DNA of 64,000 nt from Shimia biformata (lineage in GTDB: Bacteria; Pseudomonadota; Alphaproteobacteria; Rhodobacterales; Rhodobacteraceae). The stretch spans positions 1,273,475-1,337,474 of the forward strand of contig NZ_JAFEJK010000001.1 in assembly GCF_016888515.1 (NCBI RefSeq). Reading direction: 5' to 3'. The notes beneath the pieces are model-generated. The model saw only the letters and a program-made list of their open reading frames with translations, did no database searches and had not been told where the DNA came from. Shown here in pieces: positions 1 to 9,494 of this stretch. Numbering within the stretch: the stretch's first letter is position 1; every line of letters starts with the position of its first letter. The position numbers and the translations under genes are program-made.

Positions 1-938
1 GGATTATTGTAGTCAAGTCGGGCAAGATCGTCGTCGAAAGCTATCCAGACCTGCGCGCCGACCAACCGCATCTCTGGGCATCTTGTGCAAAGCCGACAGC
101 AGGTTTGATGATCGAGTATCTGATCGACGCCGGGTTGATCGATGATGACGGTCTGATCGGCGATTACATTCCCGCGCTGCGCGACACCGAATGGCATGAT
201 GTCACCGTCCGGCAAGTCATGGACATGACCCCGGGCATGGATTGTGAGGAAAACGAGGCCACGCGCGCGGATCCGACTTCAAACGCGATCCGGGCGTTTC
301 TTGCCGAATTCGGACATCCCGTGAACGGCAAGGTCGAAACCCTTCTTGAGGTGCTGCAATCCAGCCGCCGCGTCGGGACGCCGGGCGAGAAATTCGAATA
401 TGGTTCGCCCTGCACGCAAGTTCTTGTGTTCCTCGCCGAAACAGTCGCGGGACTGCCCTGGGCTGAACAGTTCCGCCGGAACGTCTGGTCCCATCTGCGC
501 GCTGACGGTCCGTTTCAGGCTCATCTGACGCCCGATGGTGTCGCGCTGGCACATGGGGTCGTTTCCACGACTCTGCGGGACATGGCGCGGTTCGGGATGC
601 TTTATACGCCCAGTTGGTCGCGCATCTCCATACAGCAAGTCGTCAGCGACGACGTAATCGCCCGCATTCGCGGCGGCGTGCGTGACAAAGCCTTTTTCAT
701 GAACGGGTATGACGGGCCGGTCTTCGTCGATCGCCTTGGGGACGACACCATGCTGGGCAATGCCCGGCAATGGGACTGCATCTGGCCCGACGGCGATTTC
801 TACAAGGGCGGTTTCATGGATCAGGGGCTTTATGTCTCGGCCGACCGCGATCTTGTGATCGCCTATTTCTCGACCACCCCCAACATGCAGTTGACCCGAT
901 ATCTGCGCCCGATTGCCACCAGTGACCTGCTTGCCTGA
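1..938 (+). CDS. Serine hydrolase, class C beta-lactamase family (5' end missing)
   Basis: This is the 3' part of a gene that begins before the window; the reading frame is open from base 3. A Ser-x-x-Lys motif (SCAK; Ser codon 81-83, Lys codon 90-92) followed by a hydrophobic helix is the nucleophile motif of the class C beta-lactamase/penicillin-binding-protein family. A later EYGSP stretch sits where the family's Tyr-x-Asn motif is expected, and the C-terminal KGGFMDQG region resembles the third (H/K-x-G) motif. Such proteins are mostly esterases or peptidases of unknown substrate. The stop lies 24 bp before the indolepyruvate oxidoreductase start, so the gene may be the first member of that operon. 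Whether there is a signal peptide cannot be seen. Confidence 0.8.
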   Translation, partial: IIVVKSGKIVVESYPDLRADQPHLWASCAKPTAGLMIEYLIDAGLIDDDGLIGDYIPALRDTEWHDVTVRQVMDMTPGMDCEENEATRADPTSNAIRAFLAEFGHPVNGKVETLLEVLQSSRRVGTPGEKFEYGSPCTQVLVFLAETVAGLPWAEQFRRNVWSHLRADGPFQAHLTPDGVALAHGVVSTTLRDMARFGMLYTPSWSRISIQQVVSDDVIARIRGGVRDKAFFMNGYDGPVFVDRLGDDTMLGNARQWDCIWPDGDFYKGGFMDQGLYVSADRDLVIAYFSTTPNMQLTRYLRPIATSDLLA

Positions 939-962
939 ACTGATTTGCCAGGAGATTTAACG

Positions 963-3900
963 ATGACCCAGCACGTACCGACCAAACGCCTTGAAATGAC
1001 GCTGGAGGACCGCCTGACGCAGGAAGAGGGCTGGGTCTACATGACCGGCATGCAAGCCTTGGTGCGTCTGCCGATTCAGCAGCGCAAGCGCGATGCGGCG
1101 GCGGGGCTGAACACCGGGGGTTACATCTCGGGCTATCGCGGCTCGCCCGTCGGCACCTATGACATGAGCCTGTGGCAGGCCGAGGCCGCGCTGAAGGAAA
1201 ACAACATCGTCTTCCAGCCCGGATTGAACGAGGACATGGCCGCCACCGCGACCTGGGGCAGTCAGCTGGTCGGCCTGTTTCCCGGTGCGAAGGTCGATGG
1301 GGTTTTCTCGATCTGGTATGGCAAGGCACCTGGGCTTGACCGCTCGATGGACCCGATCCGGCATGCCAACCTTGCCGGGACCAACCCCAAGGGCGGCACG
1401 CTGTTGCTGGTGGGGGATGACCACGGCGCGAAATCCTCGACCCTGGCCTGCTATTCGGACCTGAGCTTTGCCTCGCTCGGGGCGCCGCTTCTGGCGCCGG
1501 CCAATGCGCAGGATGTCCTCGATTTCGGTCTTCACGGTATCGCGATGAGCCGATTCAGCGGTACGCTGGTGGGGATGAAGCTGGTCACGGACGTGGTCGA
1601 AGGCGGCGGCTCTGTCTATGTCGCGCCCGACAGCCCCGCAATCGTCATTCCCGAGGGTAACCCGGCGGAAACGGCCATCAAACCCTTTACGCCGATCCCC
1701 GAGCAGGAACGCCTGCTGTGGGATGTGAAGCTGAAGAAAGTGCTGGCCTATGCCCGCGCAAACCACCTGAACCAGCAAAGCGGTGCGGACAACGCCCGCA
1801 TCGGCATTATCGCAGCGGGCAAGTCCTGGCAGGACTTGAACCAGTCTCTGGCCGGGTTGGGCTATCAGGATGGCAAGCTGGGCAATCTGCCCACGCGCCT
1901 GTTGAAGGTCGGCATGGTCTGGCCGCTGGATGACGAAGCGATCCGCGAATTCGCCAAGGGTCTGGACACGGTGATCGTGGTCGAGGAAAAGCGCCCGCTT
2001 CTCGAAGATCAGATCCGGGCGATCCTCTATGGCTCGGATCTTGCGCCGCGCATCGTGGGCAAGACCTTTGCAGGGCAGGCCTATGCCTCGGACTCGGCGG
2101 AATGTGCTTTTCCGGGCCATGGCGAGATCAACCCGAACCAGATCACGCAGGTTCTGGTGCGGGTTGCAAACGAAACCGACGCCGATGCCGGACTGTCCCT
2201 GCCCAACCCGCCCGAGCAGCCGCCGGCGCTGGGTGGCGGTGCGGTGCGTCTGCCGTCCTTCTGCGCGGGCTGCCCGCATGGCCGTTCGACTCAAGTGATC
2301 GATGGCAGCCGCGCGCTGGCCGGGATCGGGTGTCACACAATGGCGATGCTGCGCGACCCGATGAAGACCAACTCGGTCTCGCATATGGGCGGCGAAGGCG
2401 GCATGTGGCTGGGCCAGTTCCCCTTCACGGACGAAAAACACGTCTTTGCCAACATGGGCGACGGCACCTATTTCCACTCCGGCCTGATGGCCATCCGCGC
2501 CGCCATCGCTGCCGGTGCGCCGATGACCTACAAGCTGTTGCACAACGGGTTTGTTTCGATGACCGGCGGCCAGCCGCATGACGGCGAGATCAGCCCGGAA
2601 CAGATGGTCGAGCAGTTGAAGGCCGAGGGTGTCGAGCGCATTGCGCTTGTCACCGACGAGACCGACAAGTTCGCGGGCAAGCCGTTCATCAGCGGCGGCG
2701 TAACCCTGCATCCGCGCACCGAGCTGGAACTGGTCCAGAAGGAACTGCGCGAGAAGCCCGGCGTGACCGTGCTGATCTATGACCAGCCCTGCGCCACCGA
2801 GCGCCGCCGTCTGCGCAAGCGCGGCAAGTGGGTCGACCCGGACAAGCGCGCCTTCATCAACCCCGCCGTCTGCGAAGGCTGCGGCGATTGTTCGACCGTG
2901 TCGGCATGTATGGCGATCGAACCGCTGGAAACCGAGTTCGGCCGCAAGCGCCAGATCAACCAATCCTCGTGCAACAAGGACTTTTCCTGTGTCGAAGGCT
3001 TCTGCCCGTCCTTCGTGACCGTGAGCGGCGCGCAGCCGCGCAAGGCCAAGGCATCGGATGCCGCGATCGACGTCAGCCATCTGCCAATGCCGTCCGCCCG
3101 TCCCATCGACGGTTCATGGTCGGTTCTGGTTTCCGGGATCGGTGGGGCAGGGGTCGTGACTGTTGGTCAGACGCTGGCCGTGGCCGCCCATGCCGATGGC
3201 TACTATTCCTCGAACCTCGACATTACCGGGCTGGCGCAGAAATACGGTGCGGTGCATAGCCACATCAAGATTGCCCTGTCGCCGGAAGACATGCGCGCCA
3301 CGCGTATCGCAGCGGGCGAGGCGGACGCGCTGATTGGCTGCGACCTTGTTGTTGCCGCGGGCGACGAGGCACTGTCGAAGCTGACTCCGGGAAAATCGGT
3401 TGCGGTAACCGACACAACCGTCGTGCCCACGTCCGAGTTTTCGAAAAACCCGGATTGGCAGTTGAACGGCGACGAGCAGCTTGAGCGTCTGGACCGCGTT
3501 CTTGGCGACGCGGCACGAGGCATGGATGCCCAGCACCTGGCGGAAAAGATCATGGGCGACCGGGTCTTTGCCAACATGCTTCTGATGGGCGCGGCTTGGC
3601 AGCAGGGGGGTATTCCGCTGTCGATGGACGCCATTCACCGTGCGATCGAACTGAACGGTGTTGCGGTTGAAAAGAACAAGCGCGCATTTGACCTTGGCCG
3701 TCTGGCCATGGCCGACCCGGAGGCGGCGGCGAAGCTGGCCGGTGACGATGCGCCCATCCTTCTGGATGCGCGCCGCGAGACGCCGCTGGACGAGGTGATC
3801 GCGATCCGGGTTGAGCAACTGACCGCCTACAAGGACGCCGGGTTCGCGAAGCGCTACACGGACATGCTGGCGCGCGTGAAAGCCGCCGGATTGGACGAGG

Positions 3901-4421
3901 CCGCACAGCGGGCCGTCGCCAAAGGGTATTACAAGCTCATGGCGGTCAAGGACGAGTGGGAGGTCGCGCGCCTCTACACCCGGCCTGAGTTCAAGAAACA
4001 GCTGGAAGAAAGCTTCGAAGGGGACATGGACCTGACCTTCTATTTCGGTGCGTGGCCCTATGGCGGCACCGATCCCAAGACCGGCAAGGCGGTCAAGGGG
4101 GCGGTCAAGGGCAAGACGGCGATGCGGTTCTTTGGCTTGATGAACCGGTTCCGCAAACTGCGCGGCACGGTTCTTGATCCCTTCCGCAACAATGCCGAGG
4201 CAAAACTCGCCCGCAAACTTTTGGCCGAATATGAGGCCGATATCGACTTTGCTCTGGAAAACTGGACCGACACAACGGCCACCACACTCACGGAACTTCT
4301 CGACCTCCCAGAGCATATCCGCGGCTATGGCCATGTGCGTGAACGTCACGCCGAGGCCGCCGCAAAACGCCGGGAAGAGCTGAAAACCGCCATTCAATCG
4401 CCCGAGGCGCAGGTCGCATGA
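963..4421 (+). CDS. Indolepyruvate:ferredoxin oxidoreductase, fused subunits (copy 1)
   Basis: The 1152-residue protein is a fused 2-oxoacid:ferredoxin oxidoreductase of the type that decarboxylates aryl- or branched-chain pyruvates to acyl-CoA and passes electrons to ferredoxin or a flavoprotein. The order is an N-terminal pyrimidine/pyrophosphate-like region, a TPP-binding segment with GDG near residue 499, a cysteine-rich Fe-S segment from about residue 637 (CEGCGDCS, then SSCNKDFSC and GFCPS), a gamma/IorB-like domain from about 720 (SGIGGAGVVTVG), and a C-terminal extension. ATG 963 is chosen because AGGAG lies at 950-954; an in-frame TTG at 945 has no such site. It overlaps the next gene by ATGA. 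A paralogue lies at 27119-30541. The exact substrate cannot be read from the sequence. Confidence 0.9.
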   Translation: MTQHVPTKRLEMTLEDRLTQEEGWVYMTGMQALVRLPIQQRKRDAAAGLNTGGYISGYRGSPVGTYDMSLWQAEAALKENNIVFQPGLNEDMAATATWGSQLVGLFPGAKVDGVFSIWYGKAPGLDRSMDPIRHANLAGTNPKGGTLLLVGDDHGAKSSTLACYSDLSFASLGAPLLAPANAQDVLDFGLHGIAMSRFSGTLVGMKLVTDVVEGGGSVYVAPDSPAIVIPEGNPAETAIKPFTPIPEQERLLWDVKLKKVLAYARANHLNQQSGADNARIGIIAAGKSWQDLNQSLAGLGYQDGKLGNLPTRLLKVGMVWPLDDEAIREFAKGLDTVIVVEEKRPLLEDQIRAILYGSDLAPRIVGKTFAGQAYASDSAECAFPGHGEINPNQITQVLVRVANETDADAGLSLPNPPEQPPALGGGAVRLPSFCAGCPHGRSTQVIDGSRALAGIGCHTMAMLRDPMKTNSVSHMGGEGGMWLGQFPFTDEKHVFANMGDGTYFHSGLMAIRAAIAAGAPMTYKLLHNGFVSMTGGQPHDGEISPEQMVEQLKAEGVERIALVTDETDKFAGKPFISGGVTLHPRTELELVQKELREKPGVTVLIYDQPCATERRRLRKRGKWVDPDKRAFINPAVCEGCGDCSTVSACMAIEPLETEFGRKRQINQSSCNKDFSCVEGFCPSFVTVSGAQPRKAKASDAAIDVSHLPMPSARPIDGSWSVLVSGIGGAGVVTVGQTLAVAAHADGYYSSNLDITGLAQKYGAVHSHIKIALSPEDMRATRIAAGEADALIGCDLVVAAGDEALSKLTPGKSVAVTDTTVVPTSEFSKNPDWQLNGDEQLERLDRVLGDAARGMDAQHLAEKIMGDRVFANMLLMGAAWQQGGIPLSMDAIHRAIELNGVAVEKNKRAFDLGRLAMADPEAAAKLAGDDAPILLDARRETPLDEVIAIRVEQLTAYKDAGFAKRYTDMLARVKAAGLDEAAQRAVAKGYYKLMAVKDEWEVARLYTRPEFKKQLEESFEGDMDLTFYFGAWPYGGTDPKTGKAVKGAVKGKTAMRFFGLMNRFRKLRGTVLDPFRNNAEAKLARKLLAEYEADIDFALENWTDTTATTLTELLDLPEHIRGYGHVRERHAEAAAKRREELKTAIQSPEAQVA

Positions 4422-5449
4422 GCGTGTTCGACCATATCGAATATGACGGCCATTTGCGTATCACGCATGTCACGGATGCCGACACCGGGCTGCGCGCGGT
4501 CCATGCCGTGCATCGGACTGTGAACGGCATGTCGGGCGGTGGGATCCGCTTTCGGCCATATGCAAGCGATGACGAGGCGCTGACCGACGTGCTGCGCCTG
4601 TCCAAGGCGATGAGTCAGAAGTTTGCGCTGGCCGGGATTCCCGTTGGCGGTGGCAAATCGGTGATCATCGGCGATCCTGCACAGCTCAAGACACCCGCGC
4701 TTCTGGCGGCCTATGGGCGCTATATCGAAGGTCTGAACGGGCTTTATGTGGGCGGGCCTGATGTCGGGACCAACGCCGAGGACATGACCGAGTTGGCCCG
4801 CAGCACGCGTTACGTCACCGGGCGCGCCGACCAGTCGGGGTCAACCGCGCTGCCGACGGCGCTGGGTTGTATGGCGGCAATGAAAGCGACCGTGCAGGCC
4901 GCCTTTGACCGCGAGGGGTTCGATGGGCTGCGCGTCGCGGTGCAGGGCGCCGGTGGTGTCGGTGGCGAACTGGTCAAAATGCTGATCCGGGACGGCGCCA
5001 CCGTTCTGGTTGCCGATATCGATCAGGCCGCGCTGGCAAATGCGCGTGCGGCAGGCGCTACCGTGGTTTCGACCGAGGACATCCTGACCGCCGATGTCGA
5101 TCTCTTGTCGCCCAACGCCATGGGCGCGGTGCTGTCGCCCGAGACCATCCCCACGATCCAGGCCCAAGCGATCTGTGGCTGTGCCAACAATCAACTGGCC
5201 ACCCCGGACTGCGCCGATCTTTTGACTGCGCGCGGGATCCTGTGGGCCCCTGACTATGTGGTCAGTGCCGGAGGCGCCATTGACGGCTGCAAGGATGCCG
5301 GGCTGATCACTCCTGAAGAACGCGATGCCAAGATCGACGGCATTGGCGAAACGCTTGCCGCAATCTTTGCGATTGCCACCCAAGACAACATGACAACCGA
5401 CGCTGCCGCCCAGTTGCTCGCGCAGCGGCGGATGTCGGAAAATGCATAA
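4418..5449 (+). CDS. Leu/Phe/Val dehydrogenase family amino-acid dehydrogenase
   Basis: The 343-residue protein belongs to the Glu/Leu/Phe/Val dehydrogenase family, which interconverts an L-amino acid and its 2-oxo acid with NAD and ammonium. The catalytic-lysine region KFALAGIPVGGGKS, the GGPDVGTNAEDM segment and a Rossmann VQGAGGVGGELV motif are present. Its length is close to leucine and valine dehydrogenases rather than the longer glutamate enzymes. The start overlaps the stop of the oxidoreductase by ATGA, implying translational coupling. The 2-oxo acid produced would be a natural substrate for that oxidoreductase. Substrate choice among Leu, Val, Phe and similar amino acids is not resolved. 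Confidence 0.88.
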   Translation: MSVFDHIEYDGHLRITHVTDADTGLRAVHAVHRTVNGMSGGGIRFRPYASDDEALTDVLRLSKAMSQKFALAGIPVGGGKSVIIGDPAQLKTPALLAAYGRYIEGLNGLYVGGPDVGTNAEDMTELARSTRYVTGRADQSGSTALPTALGCMAAMKATVQAAFDREGFDGLRVAVQGAGGVGGELVKMLIRDGATVLVADIDQAALANARAAGATVVSTEDILTADVDLLSPNAMGAVLSPETIPTIQAQAICGCANNQLATPDCADLLTARGILWAPDYVVSAGGAIDGCKDAGLITPEERDAKIDGIGETLAAIFAIATQDNMTTDAAAQLLAQRRMSENA

Positions 5450-5461
5450 GGAATTGCTGCC

Positions 5462-7333
5462 ATGAAGCTGAGATCAGACAAGGTTACCGTTGGACACATG
5501 AACACCGGCGTGCGCGCCCTGATGCGTGCAACGGGAACGCTGCCGGAAGAGTTCGGCCGACCGATCATCGGCATTGCCAACTCGTTCACCGAAATGGTGC
5601 CGGGGCATGTCCACCTTCAGGCGCTGGGTCGACTGGTGGCCCGCGAAATCCGCAAGGCCGGCGGGGTCCCCAAGGAATTCAACACGATTGCCGTGGATGA
5701 CGGTATCGCCATGGGTCACGAGGGGATGATGTATTCCCTGCCAAGCCGTGAGATTATCGCGGACGCGGTGGAATACATGGCCAACGCCCACGCCATCGAC
5801 GCGCTGATCTGCCTGTCCAACTGTGACAAGATCACCCCGGCCATGCTGATGGCCGCCAACCGTCTGAACATTCCGACGATCTTTGTTTCGGGTGGGCCGA
5901 TGGAGTCGGGCAAGTTCGACTATCGCGGCAAGCACATGAAGATCGATGCCATCGACACGATCTATGTCGCGGGCGCCGCGGATGCGACCCAGGAAGAGAT
6001 CGATGCCGTTGAAGAAAACGCCTGTCCGACCTGCGGGTCCTGCGCGTTGATGGGGACCGCGAACTCGATGAACTGCCTGACCGAGGCACTGGGCATGGCG
6101 TTGCCGGGGAACGGCACGATCGTCGCCACGCATACCGACCGCGAAGACCTGTTCAGGAAGGCCGCGCATCGCATCGTCGAGATGTCCTATGCCTATTACC
6201 GTGACGGTGACGACAGCGTGCTGCCGCGCTCGATCTGTTCGCGCGAGGGGCTGGAGAATGCCGTGCGCATGACCATGGCCATTGGCGGATCGACCAACAC
6301 GATCCTGCACCTTCTGGCCGTGGCTCAGGAATCCGGCGTCGAATTCACCATCGACGATTTCGACCGGATCAGCCGGACAACGCCGTGCCTGTGCAAGGTC
6401 TCGCCGTCCGCGCATGAGGTATTTATCGAAGACATGCATCGCGCCGGGGGCGTGATGGCCGTGGCCAGCGAATTGCTGAAAGCGGGGCTGTTCAATGGCA
6501 ACAACCCGACCGCGCTGGGCAAGCCGGTCGCGGAATATTGCGGCGACTGGGACATCACCAACCCCGGCAACGCCGAGGCGCAAGAGCTGTTTTCGGCCGG
6601 TCCCGGCGGCATCCGCTCGATCAAGGCGTTTTCTCAGTCGAGCCGGTTCAAATCGCTGGATACAGACCGAGAGAACGGCGTGATCCGCAGCGCCGAACAC
6701 GCCTTTACCAAGGACGGCGGTCTGGCGGTTCTGCGTGGCAACCTTGCACCGGACAGCTGCGTGGTGAAATCGGCGGGTGTGCCGGATGTGCTGTGGAAAT
6801 TCCGAGGCACCGCAATTGTCAGCGAGAGCATGGAAGAGGCGCTGGAGAAGATCCAGGACGGCACCGTGAAGGAAGGCCACGTCGTCGTGATCCGCTACGA
6901 AGGTCCGCGCGGCGGGCCGGGTATGCGTGAGATGCTGACGCCGACCGGTTTGCTCAAGGCCCGCGGGCTGGGCGACAAGGCTGCTCTGATCACGGACGGC
7001 CGTTTCTCTGGCGCGACCTCTGGCCTGTCGGTCGGACACGTTTCGCCCGAGGCCGCCGCGGGCGGTGTGATCGCACTGGTGCAGGATGGCGACCCGATCG
7101 AGTTCGACATTCCCAACCGCAGCGTCACCCTTGATGTGCCGCAAGAGGAACTGGACCGCCGCCGCGCCGAGATGAACGCCCGTGGCGACAAGGCATGGCG
7201 CCCCACGTCGCGTGTGCGCGATGTGTCGACCTCGCTGCGTGTCTATGGGTTGATTGCGGCTTCTGCCGACAAGGGGGGCGCGCGCGATACCGAACGCCTT
7301 GCCCGCCTCGAACGCCTTTCCGCCGAAGGATAA
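5462..7333 (+). CDS. ilvD: Dihydroxy-acid dehydratase
   Basis: The 623-residue protein matches the long, E. coli-type IlvD over its whole length. Cluster and active-site motifs are visible: SNCDKITPAM, CPTCGSCALMGTANSMNCLTE and the C-terminal TDGRFSG/GHVSPEAA. The enzyme dehydrates 2,3-dihydroxy-3-methyl acids to 2-oxo acids in valine and isoleucine synthesis. The IlvD/Edd family also holds sugar-acid dehydratases, but the close match to E. coli IlvD favours the former. An AAGGA lies before ATG 5462 and the gap to the previous gene is 12 bp. Placement in a 2-oxo-acid operon with no other ilv gene nearby leaves open a catabolic role. Confidence 0.88.
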   Translation: MKLRSDKVTVGHMNTGVRALMRATGTLPEEFGRPIIGIANSFTEMVPGHVHLQALGRLVAREIRKAGGVPKEFNTIAVDDGIAMGHEGMMYSLPSREIIADAVEYMANAHAIDALICLSNCDKITPAMLMAANRLNIPTIFVSGGPMESGKFDYRGKHMKIDAIDTIYVAGAADATQEEIDAVEENACPTCGSCALMGTANSMNCLTEALGMALPGNGTIVATHTDREDLFRKAAHRIVEMSYAYYRDGDDSVLPRSICSREGLENAVRMTMAIGGSTNTILHLLAVAQESGVEFTIDDFDRISRTTPCLCKVSPSAHEVFIEDMHRAGGVMAVASELLKAGLFNGNNPTALGKPVAEYCGDWDITNPGNAEAQELFSAGPGGIRSIKAFSQSSRFKSLDTDRENGVIRSAEHAFTKDGGLAVLRGNLAPDSCVVKSAGVPDVLWKFRGTAIVSESMEEALEKIQDGTVKEGHVVVIRYEGPRGGPGMREMLTPTGLLKARGLGDKAALITDGRFSGATSGLSVGHVSPEAAAGGVIALVQDGDPIEFDIPNRSVTLDVPQEELDRRRAEMNARGDKAWRPTSRVRDVSTSLRVYGLIAASADKGGARDTERLARLERLSAEG

Positions 7334-7347
7334 TCAGGAGACCCGAC

Positions 7348-8295
7348 ATGGACCACGTCGTCGCCCTTTCCCGTCCGCTTCCCTTGCCCGAGATTCCCTT
7401 GGGTGAGGATACACTTCGCTTTCAACCTGTCGCCGCCGCGTCCGAGGTGTCTGCCGGCACCCGTATCTATGGCAGCACCGCGCTTGATCCGGTGGACCGT
7501 GCGGCCATCGAAGCGCTGCCCGACAGTGTCAAGCTGATCGCCAACATCGGTGTCGGTTTCGACAATGTCGACCTTGAGGCTGCCGCCGATCGGGGTATCA
7601 CGGTCTCGAACACGCCGACGGTGACCGAAGACACCGCCGACCTCGCCTTTGCCCTGATCCTGGCGGCCTGTCGCCGGGTAGGAGAAGGCGAGCGTTTCCT
7701 GCGCGAAGGGCAGTGGAAGGATGCGCAATCCGCGCCGCCGCTGGGTGTGCGAGTGCACGGGCAGACGTTGGGTCTGGTCGGGTTCGGTGCGATTTCCCGT
7801 GCTGTGGCCCGCCGCGCCAAGGGGTTCGGGATGGAGATCATCTATACCGACCTGGCCCAGATGACGGATGCGGAACAAGAGATCGGCGCGCGCTATGTCG
7901 AAAACCTGCATGACATGCTGGCGCAGGCGGATATCGTTTCGATTCACACGGTTCTGACGCCAGCGACCCGCAACCTGATCGACGCCGATGCGCTGGCGGC
8001 GATGAAAAAGGGAAGTGTCCTGATCAACGCCGCGCGTGGCGGGATCGTCGATGAAATCGCTCTGTGCAACGCGCTGGAAAGCGGACATCTGGCCGGTGCC
8101 GGTCTCGATGTATTTGACGGGGAACCCTCGGTCCGGCCCGAGCTTCTGGCCCGCAACGATGTGGTTCTGACGCCGCATATCGGCAGCGCCACGGGCGCAT
8201 GCCGGACCGATATGGTCCAGTGCTTCGTCGGCAACGTGGCCGCCTTCCTGACGAAGGGGCAGCCACTCAACCCGGTTCCGATGCCGCAGCGGTAA
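7348..8295 (+). CDS. D-isomer-specific 2-hydroxyacid dehydrogenase
   Basis: The 315-residue protein has the D-2-hydroxyacid dehydrogenase fold: an N-terminal catalytic domain, a nucleotide-binding domain with GLVGFGAIS, the catalytic Arg in NAARGG, a Glu near DVFDGEP and the catalytic His in TPHIGS. It would reduce 2-oxo acids (glyoxylate, hydroxypyruvate or aryl/branched 2-oxo acids) with NAD(P)H, or run in reverse. ATG 7348 is chosen because a CAGGAG lies just upstream; the open frame extends further 5' but overlaps ilvD. It is fourth in the five-gene operon, and the next gene starts 29 bp downstream. Substrate preference is not readable. Confidence 0.87.
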   Translation: MDHVVALSRPLPLPEIPLGEDTLRFQPVAAASEVSAGTRIYGSTALDPVDRAAIEALPDSVKLIANIGVGFDNVDLEAAADRGITVSNTPTVTEDTADLAFALILAACRRVGEGERFLREGQWKDAQSAPPLGVRVHGQTLGLVGFGAISRAVARRAKGFGMEIIYTDLAQMTDAEQEIGARYVENLHDMLAQADIVSIHTVLTPATRNLIDADALAAMKKGSVLINAARGGIVDEIALCNALESGHLAGAGLDVFDGEPSVRPELLARNDVVLTPHIGSATGACRTDMVQCFVGNVAAFLTKGQPLNPVPMPQR

Positions 8296-8324
8296 CCCCT
8301 TAGCGATCCAGAAAGTAACGCGAA

Positions 8325-9494
8325 ATGCCAACGATGAACCTTGTTCCCGTCACGACCGAAGACTACCGCCGGATCGCTGAACGAAAGCTGCCCCGCTTCC
8401 TGTTCGACTACATCGACGGCGGCGCCTATGGCGAGGTCACCCTGCGCCGGAATGTCAGCGACTTTCAGCGCCTATCGCCGCGCCAGACGGTCATGTGCGA
8501 TGTTTCGGGTGTGGATACGTCGACAACCATCGCCGATACCCCGGCCGCGCTTCCTGTGGCGCTGGCGCCGGTCGGCATGTGCGGTATGTTCGCGCGCCGG
8601 GCCGAGGTTCAGGCCAAGCGCGCCGCAGATCGCGCAGGCGTTCCATTCACCCTGTCCACCGTGTCGATCTGTTCGCTGGAAGAAGTGGCCGGTGTCTCTG
8701 ACATTCCGTTCTGGTTCCAGCTTTACATGCTGCGCGACCGCGAGGTGGTGAAAGAAATTCTGGAGCGGGCCTGGGGCGTCGGCGTGCGCACCCTGGTGTT
8801 CACCGTCGACCTTGCGGTTGTCGGGGAACGGTATCGCGATACGCGCAACGGCATTGCCGGGGGCGCCAACGCCTGGGGCCGGCTTCGGTCGGGGCTGCTG
8901 TCCTACCTCAGCCATCCGAGCTGGCTTGTGGACGTCGGGATCAAGGGCAAGCCGCATCTGTTTGGCAACCTGTCGACCTATGTGCCCGCCGCGACAAATG
9001 TCGCGGAATACCGCGAATGGGTGGAAAGCCAGTTCGACGCTTCGGTCACCTGGAAAGACATCGAGTGGCTGCGCGACATCTGGAAGGGCAAGCTGATCAT
9101 CAAGGGCGTTCTGACCCCGGAAGATGCCGAAAGCGCCGTCAACGCGGGGGCCGATGGGGTTGTCGTGTCGAACCACGGCGGTCGCCAGCTGGATGGGGTC
9201 GCCTCCAGCATCTCGGCGCTGCCCGCGGTGGTCGAGAAGTTGGCGGATCGGGCCGAAATCATCATGGACGGTGGCGTGCGCAGCGGCCTTGACGTGTTCC
9301 GCGCCCGGTCACAGGGCGCAAGCGGGGTTATGATCGGCCGTCCCTGGGCCTTTGCCGTTGCTGCCCGAGGCGAACAAGGGGTCGTCGACCTGCTGTCGGC
9401 CTTCAAACGAGAGGCCACGGTTGCGATGGCCCTGTCGGGCGTGACCCGTATGGACCAGGTGACCAGCGACCTCGTGAACATCGACCGAGGGTAG
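8325..9494 (+). CDS. lldD: FMN-dependent L-lactate / L-2-hydroxyacid dehydrogenase
   Basis: The 389-residue protein aligns by eye along its length with E. coli LldD: the N-terminal RKLPRFLFDYIDGGAYGE, the FMN-domain LAPVGMCGMFARR, GVPFTLSTVSICS, and the catalytic-His segment SNHGGRQLDG followed by IMDGGVRSG. It oxidises L-lactate or a related L-2-hydroxy acid to the 2-oxo acid, passing electrons from FMN to the quinone pool at the inner membrane. No strong ribosome site precedes ATG 8325; ATG 8334 is an alternative. It closes the operon, so both L- and D-2-hydroxyacid enzymes are encoded beside a 2-oxoacid oxidoreductase. A relaxed-specificity 2-hydroxyacid dehydrogenase is the main alternative. 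Confidence 0.87.
   Translation: MPTMNLVPVTTEDYRRIAERKLPRFLFDYIDGGAYGEVTLRRNVSDFQRLSPRQTVMCDVSGVDTSTTIADTPAALPVALAPVGMCGMFARRAEVQAKRAADRAGVPFTLSTVSICSLEEVAGVSDIPFWFQLYMLRDREVVKEILERAWGVGVRTLVFTVDLAVVGERYRDTRNGIAGGANAWGRLRSGLLSYLSHPSWLVDVGIKGKPHLFGNLSTYVPAATNVAEYREWVESQFDASVTWKDIEWLRDIWKGKLIIKGVLTPEDAESAVNAGADGVVVSNHGGRQLDGVASSISALPAVVEKLADRAEIIMDGGVRSGLDVFRARSQGASGVMIGRPWAFAVAARGEQGVVDLLSAFKREATVAMALSGVTRMDQVTSDLVNIDRG

Noticed and set aside
957-3080. A 707-codon open frame on the minus strand opposite the first oxidoreductase
   Set aside because: It is antisense to a well-supported gene, has no recognisable domain, and long antisense frames are expected in high-G+C coding DNA.
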